Positions 1-6,381 of a DNA stretch of 10,616 nucleotides are shown one piece after another; the first letter of the stretch is position 1; each line of letters starts with the position of its first letter. The translations under genes and the position numbers were made by a program. Under the pieces are notes generated by a model that saw nothing but the letters and a program-made list of their open reading frames with translations, made no database searches and had not been told where the DNA came from. Location of the stretch: assembly GCA_038228615.1 (NCBI GenBank), contig JBBRPC010000120.1, positions 1 through 10,616 of the forward strand, written 5' to 3'. The stretch is from F1-120-MAGs023 sp038228615. GTDB lineage: Bacteria; Actinomycetota; Acidimicrobiia; IMCC26256; PALSA-610.

Positions 1-1
1 C

Positions 2-679
2 ACTCAGGTGATTCGGCTTGCGAATACAGCGTTCTACGGTCTTTCGGGCAAGGTGTCCAGTGCATGGCGAGCCGTAACTGTTCTTGGTCTTGCGACCGTC
101 CGGGCGCTTGCTACTACGGCAGCCTTCGATCTGTTTTCGGAAAAAGGTCGTTCGGTTCCTGACGATTTCTGGCCCCACTGCGTGATGACTGCGGCTGCGG
201 CTTCTGCGGTTGCCCGACGCGTTGGTCTGCCTGGCAATGATGCCTTCTCGGTGGGGTTGTTGCACGATATCGGCGCGGCGCTCGTCTTCCGCCGTGCACC
301 CCGTCGCTACGACGCCATCGTTGAACGATTGGCGCTCGAAGAAGGTCTCACGTTGATTGAGGCTGAACGCGAAGAATTTGGGATCACCCACGCCGAGGTC
401 GGCGCGGCAGCTCTGGGCGTCATGAAATTCCCAGCCGAATTCGTGACAGCGGTCGGCGTCCACCATCTCCCGCCCGACCAAGTCGATTCGGTACTTGGTC
501 GTGTTGTGATTGCGGCTGATGCGATTGCCTGCTTCCTCAATGCAGTCACCGAATGCAACTGCGATGTCGAAGCTGCACTGCTTGCGTTGAATCTGCCTGT
601 CGAATCGAAAGATTCGCTGATCGAAGAAGTTTGTAGAGATCAGGAAAACCTCGCGGGTTTCCTCACCGTCGCGGGCTAG
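2..679 (+). CDS. HDOD-domain signalling protein, 5' end outside the window
   Basis: This is the C-terminal part of an HDOD domain, a non-catalytic relative of HD phosphohydrolases found in bacterial signalling and stress-response proteins. The first visible residues (TQVIRLANTAFYG) match the early HDOD motif in which a 'lANSafyg' segment precedes the 'AvtvLG' helix. A GTG at position 8 is in frame, but the motif is already under way there, so the gene almost certainly starts to the left of the window. The family's HD pair lies in LLHDIGAALV (codons at 263-268), followed by the expected ITHAEVGAAAL and VGVHHLP segments. The C-terminus looks complete. Any partner domain upstream (response regulator, EAL or other) cannot be seen. 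The TAG stop directly abuts the stop codon of the convergent amidase gene. Family assignment is firm; the signal it responds to is unknown. Confidence 0.85.
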   Translation, partial: TQVIRLANTAFYGLSGKVSSAWRAVTVLGLATVRALATTAAFDLFSEKGRSVPDDFWPHCVMTAAAASAVARRVGLPGNDAFSVGLLHDIGAALVFRRAPRRYDAIVERLALEEGLTLIEAEREEFGITHAEVGAAALGVMKFPAEFVTAVGVHHLPPDQVDSVLGRVVIAADAIACFLNAVTECNCDVEAALLALNLPVESKDSLIEEVCRDQENLAGFLTVAG

Positions 680-2137
680 TCAAGCGTGGTTTGGTGGGCG
701 GCGACCCGCCCAAGGCGCAGCTGTTTCAAGTTGCGCGGCTATCCGAATCAACAGATCTTCTCGGCCGTACGCCGCAGCAAGGTGCACGCCTATCGGTAGG
801 CCGTCGTCGCTCATTCCGAGCGGCAGCGATATCGCCGGTTGGCCGGTGATATTGAACCCTGCACAGAACGGAGCGAACGCCGCGGCGCGCAGAAATCCGA
901 GAATCGGTAGCTCTGCATTTACGAACGTCCCGAGCGGTACCGGTGGTTCGGCGAGTGTTGGTGTGAGCAGAAGGTCGAAACCGTCGTCGCTCCACCATTT
1001 CGCCGTCGCGTAGCCGATGTGTTGGACGGCGTCGATCGCGTCCATCAGCTGTTGGGCGGAGAGCGCTCGGCCCCCTTCGGCCATCACCATCGTCAGTGGT
1101 TCAAAGTCGCCAGCGCGCGCGGAATGTCCGACTGCTCGCTCGGCGCGCGTAATCGACGCCAAGAGACCAGCATCCCACAATGCGGTAAAATGACCAACGA
1201 TTGATTGATCTTCTAGCGATTTCGGGTAGTCGGCGATCACAGTGTGGCCGAGCGATTCGAGGAGTGAAGCTGCGGCTTGTGTTTCGCGAACCACCTGCTG
1301 ATCGACCTCGCCAGTACCCAAGGGGTTGTGCGTGAGTATTCCTATGCGCAATTTCCCTGGGTCGGCGCCAACCTCGGACAAGTAGGGACGGCTTGGACCC
1401 GGCGCGATGATTGGCTGGCCAGGAAACGGCGCGTGCACCGCATCGAGTACGGCAGCGGTGTCGCGCACCGTGCGACTCACCACCAATTCACTCGTCAATG
1501 GATCATTTAGTGGCGCGTGATCCGGGCCTAATGATGTGCGACCCCTACTGGGTTTCAAACCCACAAGGCCGTTGCACGATGCGGGAATTCTGATCGAACC
1601 ACCGCCATCGTTCGCGTGCGCAACGGGCACCATCCCGCTCGCGACGGCCGCTGCTGAACCTCCGCTTGATCCACCGGTGGTTCGCTCCGTATCCCACGGA
1701 TTGCGACTCGCACCGTACGCGTCGGGTTCGGTGGTGGGAAGCAAACCGAACTCTGGAGTGTTGGTTCGTCCAAGGTAAATGAAACCTGCTTCAAAAAATC
1801 GTTGTGCAAGGTGATCGGTATGCAACGATCGATAGTCGTTCGTTCGCAAGAGGTTCGAGCCAAGGTGACAAGGATCTCCGGCGACTGCGCACATGAGATC
1901 TTTGAAGAGGATTGGTACGCCGCGGAACGCGCCGGCGGGCAGTTCGCCGTCGGCCTGCGTGAGCGCTGCCTCAAAGCGCTCGTGGATCACGGCATTCAGT
2001 GTGGGGTTGAGGGCTTCGATTCGCGCGATGGCCGCCTCGACGAGTTCACGCGGAGATGCCTCGCCGCTTCGCACAAGATCGGCCTGAGCGGTTGCGTCGA
2101 GTGTTGCAAGGTCGTCGCGCGCAAGATCCTGGGGCAT
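680..2137 (-). CDS. Amidase-signature family hydrolase (NylA-like subgroup)
   Basis: The 485-residue product is an amidase-signature (AS) enzyme, which hydrolyses amide bonds with a Ser-cisSer-Lys triad. By alignment with the family the triad is Lys79 (ILFKDL), cis-Ser157 (GGSSGGS) and nucleophile Ser181 (GGGSIRIPAS). The 24-residue spacing between the two serines is that of known AS enzymes. The stretch AHANDGGGSIRIPAS and the overall length resemble 6-aminohexanoate-cyclic-dimer hydrolases (NylA type) more than GatA, and no gatB or gatC is nearby; the substrate remains unknown. No signal peptide is seen, so it is probably cytoplasmic. I chose ATG 2137 because AGGAGG lies 5 nt upstream and the family's N-terminal helix (LATLDATAQADLV) begins about ten residues in. 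An equally strong start at 2194 would add 19 residues. It is convergent with the HDOD gene and divergent from the DUF218 gene. Confidence 0.88.
   Translation of the reverse strand: MPQDLARDDLATLDATAQADLVRSGEASPRELVEAAIARIEALNPTLNAVIHERFEAALTQADGELPAGAFRGVPILFKDLMCAVAGDPCHLGSNLLRTNDYRSLHTDHLAQRFFEAGFIYLGRTNTPEFGLLPTTEPDAYGASRNPWDTERTTGGSSGGSAAAVASGMVPVAHANDGGGSIRIPASCNGLVGLKPSRGRTSLGPDHAPLNDPLTSELVVSRTVRDTAAVLDAVHAPFPGQPIIAPGPSRPYLSEVGADPGKLRIGILTHNPLGTGEVDQQVVRETQAAASLLESLGHTVIADYPKSLEDQSIVGHFTALWDAGLLASITRAERAVGHSARAGDFEPLTMVMAEGGRALSAQQLMDAIDAVQHIGYATAKWWSDDGFDLLLTPTLAEPPVPLGTFVNAELPILGFLRAAAFAPFCAGFNITGQPAISLPLGMSDDGLPIGVHLAAAYGREDLLIRIAAQLETAAPWAGRRPPNHA
695..712 (+). terminator. GC-rich hairpin just after the HDOD stop codon
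   Basis: A perfect 7-bp stem (TGGGCGG / CCGCCCA) with a 4-nt CGAC loop begins 15 nt after the HDOD TAG. No T-run follows on either strand. It lies inside the 3' coding end of the opposing amidase gene, encoding its Gly-Arg-Arg-Pro-Pro tail. It could act as a U-tract-less terminator for the HDOD transcript, but it may only reflect GC-rich codons. Confidence 0.3.
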
Positions 2138-2142
2138 GTGGT

Positions 2143-2148
2143 CCTCCT
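2143..2148 (-). promoter_or_regulatory. Strong Shine-Dalgarno site for amidase start 2137
   Basis: AGGAGG (within CCAAGGAGGACCAC) ends 5 nt before ATG 2137. It is one of only two strong ribosome-binding sites I see in the window and supports this start. Confidence 0.75.
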
Positions 2149-2199
2149 TGGGTGTCAACCAACGAACCGTAGCGTTCGCGATGCGTGCTCGCATGAGCA

Positions 2200-2205
2200 C
2201 CTCCT
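2200..2205 (-). promoter_or_regulatory. Second strong Shine-Dalgarno site, for an in-frame upstream ATG at 2194
   Basis: AGGAGG (within GAAAGGAGGTGCTC) sits 5 nt before ATG 2194. That ATG is in the amidase frame, 57 nt upstream of ATG 2137, with no stop between. Use of it would give a 504-residue form beginning MRARIANATVRWLTPKEDH. This extension is basic and lies outside the conserved amidase domain. Confidence 0.6.
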
Positions 2206-2255
2206 TTCGGTGCGCCTGTCGAGTAGCTGTTGGCCAATGGACTCGCGAACGCGCG

Positions 2256-2804
2256 ATGTGCGAGACTGGCGCTGTGGTCCGGCTCTTGTGTAAAGGGGCC
2301 GTGGTGGGAATCGCGGTTCTGCTTTCAATAACGTATTTCGTCATGATCCGGCCGTTGCCGCGCGACAAAGCGCGCAACATGGACGCCATCGTGGTCTTGG
2401 CCGGCGAGCGATCTCGATTGGCAACCGGCGTGCAACTCGCGGATCGAGGGGTCGCTGGTGTATTGATCATTTCCAACGGAAATGCCAAAGGCTGGAAGGA
2501 AGCCAATACGATTTGTGCTTCGAAGCGTCGCTATCAAGTGATCTGTCCTCAACCCAGCTCCGACGACACTGAAGGCGAAGCCCACACCATCTCTCGCATT
2601 GCACGCGTGCGCGGTTGGAATCGTCTGGTGCTTGTGTCGTCGAACTATCACCTGCGCAGGGCGCGGACGCTGTTCCATCGTTGCTTGAAAGGTGAACTGC
2701 GCGTCTATGCCTCGGAACCCGACAGGACGTCAGTTGGAGAATGGGTCGGCGCGTTGTTGGAGTGGCCCAAATTGATGTACGCAACGGTCGATCGCGATTG
2801 CTGA
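2256..2804 (+). CDS. DUF218 / YdcF-SanA-like membrane-anchored protein
   Basis: The 182-residue product has one N-terminal hydrophobic helix (about residues 12-31, GAVVGIAVLLSITYFVMI) followed by a DUF218 domain. Recognisable family segments are MDAIVVLAG at the first beta strand, RLATGVQLADRGVAGVLIISNG, the acidic/Thr segment DDTEGEAHTISRIAR, and LVSSNYHLRRARTLF near the C-terminus. DUF218 proteins include SanA, ElyC and YdcF, linked in other bacteria to the envelope and to undecaprenyl-phosphate or peptidoglycan metabolism; the reaction is not well defined. The start is uncertain. ATG 2256 is used here; GTG 2274 would shorten the cytoplasmic tail by six residues, and neither has a clear ribosome-binding site. 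It is divergent from the amidase (118 bp between starts) and convergent with the aldolase gene (29 bp between stops). Confidence 0.8.
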   Translation: MCETGAVVRLLCKGAVVGIAVLLSITYFVMIRPLPRDKARNMDAIVVLAGERSRLATGVQLADRGVAGVLIISNGNAKGWKEANTICASKRRYQVICPQPSSDDTEGEAHTISRIARVRGWNRLVLVSSNYHLRRARTLFHRCLKGELRVYASEPDRTSVGEWVGALLEWPKLMYATVDRDC

Positions 2805-2833
2805 TCCAACGCGAAGGCTGGGTGTGTGCGGCG

Positions 2834-3832
2834 CTACCAACCGCGGAGGTCGATCGCCCATTCATCGATGATTGCAGCATCGAGGCTGAGGCCATCGGCG
2901 ACGTAGAACGCGGCGTGGTACGCCGCCGTTGGATCTACATGAGCCGGCGAGAGCAGCACTTTTGTTCCGACGGGAACCGCAGGCGAAAACGTCGTGTGCT
3001 CATCTGAGCAGAACCACACTGTGCTTCCCGGGAGCGTCGGGTTTCCGTGGTCCATACCGAGCGCCTTGAGTCCGCAATCAGCGACCGAGTATTTAGGGTT
3101 CGATGAAACGACGGTGGCGAGCACGAACAACGCTTGGCGGAACGGAATATCGAGTTGTGCGTACGCGGTGTCCATGAGCGCGTACGAGCCAGCTTGAATT
3201 TCGGTTGGAACGTCGCTCAAATCGTACGTACCAGTTCCGCCCGCTGAAACGATGTCGCCGCCGACGAGTTGATGCGCGAGATCGAGATGTTCCATGCTCG
3301 TGTTGCAGAGTTCGATTCGTTGCGCGCGGTCTGGGAGGCCAACGACATGGCCTTCGTACCCCATGACGCCGCGCACGTTCAGGCCGCGGGCGCGGGCCCG
3401 GTCGGCCAACCTCCCTGCGTCGGCCGGCTCACATCCGCAGCGTGGCAGACCGACATTCACGTCGATGAGCACGGCGGTGATGCCGGCATCGGCAGCCGCG
3501 TCGATCGTCGTATCGCTGTCGACGGCGATGGTGACCTCGCAATCGAGATCACTCATCGCTCGGAGGCGGTGCGCGTCGATGCATTCGTTGGCGAGAAGCA
3601 GATCATCGCCGAGCCCAGCCGCTGCCATTCCGAGGATTTCTTTCGGGGTTGCTGTGCAAAATGTGTGATGCCCCATCGAGTATTGACGCCTCGCCAGTGC
3701 CGTCGATTTGTGTGCTTTGACGTGAGGTCGGAGACGATCGCCAGGTCGGGCGGATGCCATGGTCGCAAGATTGTCTGCAAATGCCGTTGCATCGATGACG
3801 AGTGCCGGGGTGTGCAATGCGGCGACGATCAC
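2834..3832 (-). CDS. PLP-dependent D-threonine-aldolase-type enzyme (DSD1 / alanine racemase N-terminal fold)
   Basis: The 332-residue product combines an alanine-racemase-like N-terminal barrel with the C-terminal metal-binding domain of the D-threonine aldolase / D-serine dehydratase family. The N-terminus HTPALVIDATAFADNL and the PLP-lysine segment RPHVKAHKS (Lys39 by alignment) are typical, as is GGTGTYDL in the phosphate-binding region. Near the C-terminus, SPAHVDPT provides a His298-x-Asp300 pair. In the family, His-x-Asp is associated with D-threonine aldolases and His-x-Cys with zinc D-serine dehydratases, so aldolase (D-threonine to glycine plus acetaldehyde) is the better guess. It is slightly short for the family. 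I chose GTG 3832 because it overlaps the preceding gene's stop as GTGA and matches the conserved N-terminus. The frame is open further upstream, but there it only covers the serine hydrolase gene. Likely translationally coupled to that gene. Confidence 0.83.
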   Translation of the reverse strand: MIVAALHTPALVIDATAFADNLATMASARPGDRLRPHVKAHKSTALARRQYSMGHHTFCTATPKEILGMAAAGLGDDLLLANECIDAHRLRAMSDLDCEVTIAVDSDTTIDAAADAGITAVLIDVNVGLPRCGCEPADAGRLADRARARGLNVRGVMGYEGHVVGLPDRAQRIELCNTSMEHLDLAHQLVGGDIVSAGGTGTYDLSDVPTEIQAGSYALMDTAYAQLDIPFRQALFVLATVVSSNPKYSVADCGLKALGMDHGNPTLPGSTVWFCSDEHTTFSPAVPVGTKVLLSPAHVDPTAAYHAAFYVADGLSLDAAIIDEWAIDLRGW

Positions 3833-4653
3833 TGTTCGCCCCACGCGTCGTAGAGACGTTTGCCAACGCCTGCGATCGTCAAACACGCACTGTCGAGGGT
3901 TGGACCTTCGAGACCGTCTGCCATCACCGCCGCGACCCACTGGCGCTCAGGCATCGTGAAGAGACCACCGTCTGTTTCGACGCCTGGATAGCCGCCGGTC
4001 TTGTTGTACACCTTGAGGGGAAAGTCGAAGCCGAAATCGACGGCATGGTGCAGATTCGGAAGGTGACGAGGAAGCGACTCGCCGTGTTGCTGGCGAAACA
4101 GAATGCGGAGGCACCGCTTCGCCGCTTCCTCGGGATAGTCATGAAGTCGCGGCTCGCCAATTACCGCAAAACTCTCAGCCAGCGCGTGCGGTGTGCTGGT
4201 GGCAAAGTCGAGCGTGCCGTACTTGTGAAAAGTAATCGGGCCATTGACTCTGGCTCCGTGGAGGCCGAGACGATCCAACATTGTGTTCACCGAATCTGGC
4301 CCGCCGACGGTCCGCAGCAGAACGTTCGTCGACAGGTTGTCTGAAACGATGATCATGAGATACGCATGATCATCCAATGTGAGGTTGAGTCCTGGCATGA
4401 AATAGCGGGCGACGCCGCTACCGAGGACGTGATCCTCGTCGAGGAGCGCGATGCGCCCGGTGGGGTCGAGCTCGCCCTGCGCACAGAGTTCGGCGTACCG
4501 CAACAACACAAACTGTTTCGCGGCGCTTGCGGTCGGCATCGGTTTCTCTGCGTTGACGGCGATTGTGGCGCCGGTCGTGAGGTTCCGCGCGAACGCGCCC
4601 CATTCGCCCGGTACGCCGCTGAGTGTCTCTTGTACCTCGGACTGCAGATCCAT
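3829..4653 (-). CDS. Class A beta-lactamase-fold serine hydrolase, probably not a resistance enzyme
   Basis: The 274-residue product has the penicillin-recognising enzyme motifs in order: Ser43-Ala-Ala-Lys46 (SxxK), Ser104-Asp-Asn106 (SDN) and Lys218-Thr-Gly220 (KTG). The layout matches the beta-lactamase2 family. Two features argue against a resistance beta-lactamase. There is no signal peptide (N-terminus MDLQSEVQETLSG), so it should be cytoplasmic. The omega-loop region between SDN and TSTP (about residues 130-152) contains no Glu, so the ExxxN deacylation motif is missing. It may be a peptidase or esterase, or may bind substrate without fast turnover. ATG 4653 is preceded by a weak AAGG. 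The TGA stop overlaps the GTG start of the D-threonine-aldolase-type gene, which suggests a shared role, perhaps with D-amino-acid peptides. It is divergent from a small unknown gene 26 bp away. Confidence 0.82.
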   Translation of the reverse strand: MDLQSEVQETLSGVPGEWGAFARNLTTGATIAVNAEKPMPTASAAKQFVLLRYAELCAQGELDPTGRIALLDEDHVLGSGVARYFMPGLNLTLDDHAYLMIIVSDNLSTNVLLRTVGGPDSVNTMLDRLGLHGARVNGPITFHKYGTLDFATSTPHALAESFAVIGEPRLHDYPEEAAKRCLRILFRQQHGESLPRHLPNLHHAVDFGFDFPLKVYNKTGGYPGVETDGGLFTMPERQWVAAVMADGLEGPTLDSACLTIAGVGKRLYDAWGEQ

Positions 4654-4679
4654 GCCTTGACTATGGCACGCTTCGGGTC

Positions 4680-5063
4680 GTGGCTGCCGAAGATCGAACT
4701 CCAACCGATCGCGATTGGCATACCGATGAGCTCCCTGCCACGCCGCAACGCGACTTTCTGATCGACTCGCATCGATGGGTCGAGGCGCCGGAATGGCTCC
4801 ACACGCTCGGTGCCGATTTCGGAGTGTCGCTCGTGACCTACAAACGACGGATCGGTCGGTATCTGTTATGGCGTGCCGGACCAGCGGTCGGTGCTGACGC
4901 TCGGTATTGCGCGGTCGCAGCTGATTCCACTGTCCATTTCGAATTGCGTTTGCATCCTGATCGGCGTGCTGAAGGTCTCGGACCAGATGGCGTGATGCAC
5001 GATCGTTTCCGCGCGTGGAAGGTCGCGCTGCTTGCGGATCAACAGGGATTGGAACGCGAGTAG
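4680..5063 (+). CDS. Small conserved-looking protein of unknown family
   Basis: I do not recognise this 127-residue protein. It is soluble, with no signal peptide or membrane segment, and rich in Trp, His and Arg. The most distinctive parts are DWHTDELPATPQRDFLID, SHRWVEAPEWLHTLG, VSLVTYKRRIGRYLLWRAGP and HDRFRAWKVALL. The composition looks like a real folded protein rather than a frame shadow, and no opposing gene covers it. The start is uncertain: GTG 4680 is the first plausible in-frame codon clear of the divergent serine hydrolase start, and no ribosome-binding site is visible. An in-frame ATG at 4623 would overlap that gene's start. Its TAG stop is one base away from the stop of the convergent menE. 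Function unknown; being next to menE does not establish a role in menaquinone synthesis. Confidence 0.65.
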   Translation: MAAEDRTPTDRDWHTDELPATPQRDFLIDSHRWVEAPEWLHTLGADFGVSLVTYKRRIGRYLLWRAGPAVGADARYCAVAADSTVHFELRLHPDRRAEGLGPDGVMHDRFRAWKVALLADQQGLERE

Positions 5064-5078
5064 CTCAGTTGGACTCGC
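5056..5078. terminator. Hairpin straddling two convergent stop codons
   Basis: GCGAGT (5056-5061) and ACTCGC (5073-5078) form a perfect 6-bp stem around an 11-nt loop. The loop contains the rest of the upstream gene's TAG and the whole menE stop (TGA on the minus strand). On the plus strand a T-rich stretch (TTCTTCT) follows about 12 nt later. The position suggests a bidirectional terminator, but the stem is short and lacks an immediate U-tract. Confidence 0.3.
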
Positions 5079-6261
5079 TCGATGCGCGATGTTCTTCTGA
5101 CAGCACACGCCGCAACGGCTTCCCAGCTGGCGAGCGTGGAATTTCGCGCAGAATTCGTATTTCCTTCGGTGCCCTGGCCGGCGCCAAATGTTCCCGAACG
5201 AAGCCTCGCAGGGCATCGAGGGTTGGCGGCCGCGATGGGTCGACTGGGACAATGCAGGCCACGACGCGCTCACCCCAGTCGTCGTCTGCGACGCCGATCA
5301 CACACACGTCGGCCACCTCATGGTGTTGCGCGAGCACGCCTTCGACCTCCGTCGGACTCACGTTGACCCCGCCGGTGATGATCAGGTCTTTGATCCGGTC
5401 GATAATCGTGAGCCGGTCGGCAACGATCTGTCCGACGTCGCCGGTGCGGAACCACCCGTCGTCAGTAAACGACGCTGTGGTTAACGCGTCGTCGTTGCGG
5501 TAACCGCGTGTGATCGGCGCGCCTCGGAGCGCAACTTCGGAGGCGTCGAGGAGCTTGAGTTCCACGCCGTCGTTGGGAACTCCATTTGTGACCGCGCCGC
5601 CCCAAGATTCGGTGAGCCCGTACGCGTCGAAGATCAGCGCGCCGTTATCGATGGCGTGGGCGCGCTGTTTCGGGGGAAGGGGCGCACCACCGACAACGGC
5701 GGCTCGGAATTCACCGATTGCCCCAGCCCCGACGAGGCGCCGCAAGGTGGTGGGAACCAGCGAAACGATCGTCACGCCGTCGCGTTTCGGTGCTGCGGCG
5801 ACGCGTTCGAGGTCGAAGCCATCATGCACCGTGACGGGCACGCCCGTGACCCAAGATCGTCCCAGTATGGCCAGGCCGGCGACGAAAAATAGTGGGTGGC
5901 ACGCGAGCCAATGATCGTCGGTAGTCGCGCCGATTGCAGCAGATACTCCGCGCCCCATCGATTCGAGACCGGTGCGCGAGAGCTCGACGGCCTTTGGCGC
6001 GCCTGTGGTGCCCGATGTGCAGACGATCGCAGCCGTGTCGACCGGCACCGGGATGCCGTCGCCAAGCGTGGTCGTACCATCGGGGCTGACAAGGTGCGTG
6101 GGTCGAGTCAGCGCCATCAACATGTCGAGTTCCGCCCTCGGCAGGGCGGGATTCAATGGCAATACCGCATCGCCGCGATCCCAACACTCAAACACGACCG
6201 GCGCGAGCGCGGTGTTCGTCAGCAGGGTCGCGACGAGATTCGTTCCGTCGGTGTTCGCCAT
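5065..6261 (-). CDS. menE: MenE, o-succinylbenzoate-CoA ligase
   Basis: The 398-residue product is an adenylate-forming acyl-CoA ligase. MenE activates o-succinylbenzoate with ATP and CoA, giving the substrate of MenB in menaquinone synthesis. Motifs are in order: the phosphate-binding loop TSGTTGAPK (about residues 82-90), YGLTESWGG, FRTGDVG, the hinge region DRIKDLIITGGVNVSPTE, and the C-terminal catalytic Lys381 in SPAGKPLRR. It is shorter than the 450-500 residues of most family members because the N-terminal subdomain is reduced, as is usual for actinobacterial MenE. The motifs alone would allow another acyl-CoA ligase; the MenE call rests on the adjacent menA, menH-like, menD and menF genes. 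ATG 6261 has no strong ribosome-binding site. It is divergent from menA across 120 bp that hold two inverted repeats. Confidence 0.85.
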   Translation of the reverse strand: MANTDGTNLVATLLTNTALAPVVFECWDRGDAVLPLNPALPRAELDMLMALTRPTHLVSPDGTTTLGDGIPVPVDTAAIVCTSGTTGAPKAVELSRTGLESMGRGVSAAIGATTDDHWLACHPLFFVAGLAILGRSWVTGVPVTVHDGFDLERVAAAPKRDGVTIVSLVPTTLRRLVGAGAIGEFRAAVVGGAPLPPKQRAHAIDNGALIFDAYGLTESWGGAVTNGVPNDGVELKLLDASEVALRGAPITRGYRNDDALTTASFTDDGWFRTGDVGQIVADRLTIIDRIKDLIITGGVNVSPTEVEGVLAQHHEVADVCVIGVADDDWGERVVACIVPVDPSRPPTLDALRGFVREHLAPARAPKEIRILREIPRSPAGKPLRRVLSEEHRASSESN

Positions 6262-6283
6262 GACTCAGATACGCTCGAACGTA

Positions 6284-6297
6284 GGAGTGATCACTCC
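6284..6297. promoter_or_regulatory. Perfect 14-bp palindrome, candidate operator (site 1)
   Basis: GGAGTGATCACTCC is a perfect palindrome 22 bp upstream of the menE ATG in the menE-menA divergent region. A TACTGT hexamer on the menE strand (6304-6299) could be a -10 element, which would put the palindrome over the menE transcription start. That promoter placement is weak because no clear -35 is seen. Confidence 0.5.
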
Positions 6298-6316
6298 CAC
6301 AGTATGGCCTGTTGGC

Positions 6317-6330
6317 GGAGTGACACTCGG
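6317..6330. promoter_or_regulatory. Related inverted repeat, candidate operator (site 2)
   Basis: GGAGTGACACTCGG contains the perfect inverted repeat GAGTG-A-CACTC (6318-6328), with the same half-sites as site 1 but one base less between them. The centres of the two sites are 32.5 bp apart, about three turns of B-DNA, so dimers bound at both would lie on the same face. Confidence 0.45.
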
Positions 6331-6381
6331 TCGTTTCGCAGCGGGCAAGCAAGTGTCGCGCTGCGAGGGAAGAGAGTCGTT

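Noticed and set aside
1555..1974. Long open frame on the minus strand inside the amidase gene, and a similar plus-strand frame at 1802-2293
   Set aside because: Both overlay the well-conserved amidase frame and show no recognisable protein features; they are typical shadows of GC-rich coding sequence.
2805..2833. Terminator between the convergent DUF218 and aldolase genes
   Set aside because: I found no convincing stem-loop or T-run in the 29 bp between the stops.
3269..3853. 194-codon plus-strand frame opposite the aldolase gene
   Set aside because: The minus-strand frame carries all family motifs; the plus frame does not resemble a folded protein family.
3829..4653. Antibiotic-resistance beta-lactamase
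   Set aside because: There is no secretion signal and no omega-loop Glu, and it is coupled to a metabolic PLP enzyme gene rather than a resistance regulator.
5058..5130. Possible tRNA gene starting near GAGTAGCTCAGTTGG
   Set aside because: Only the D-arm-like box is present. No T-arm GGTTCRANTCC follows at the right distance, no acceptor stem pairs, and the region is occupied by two real gene ends.
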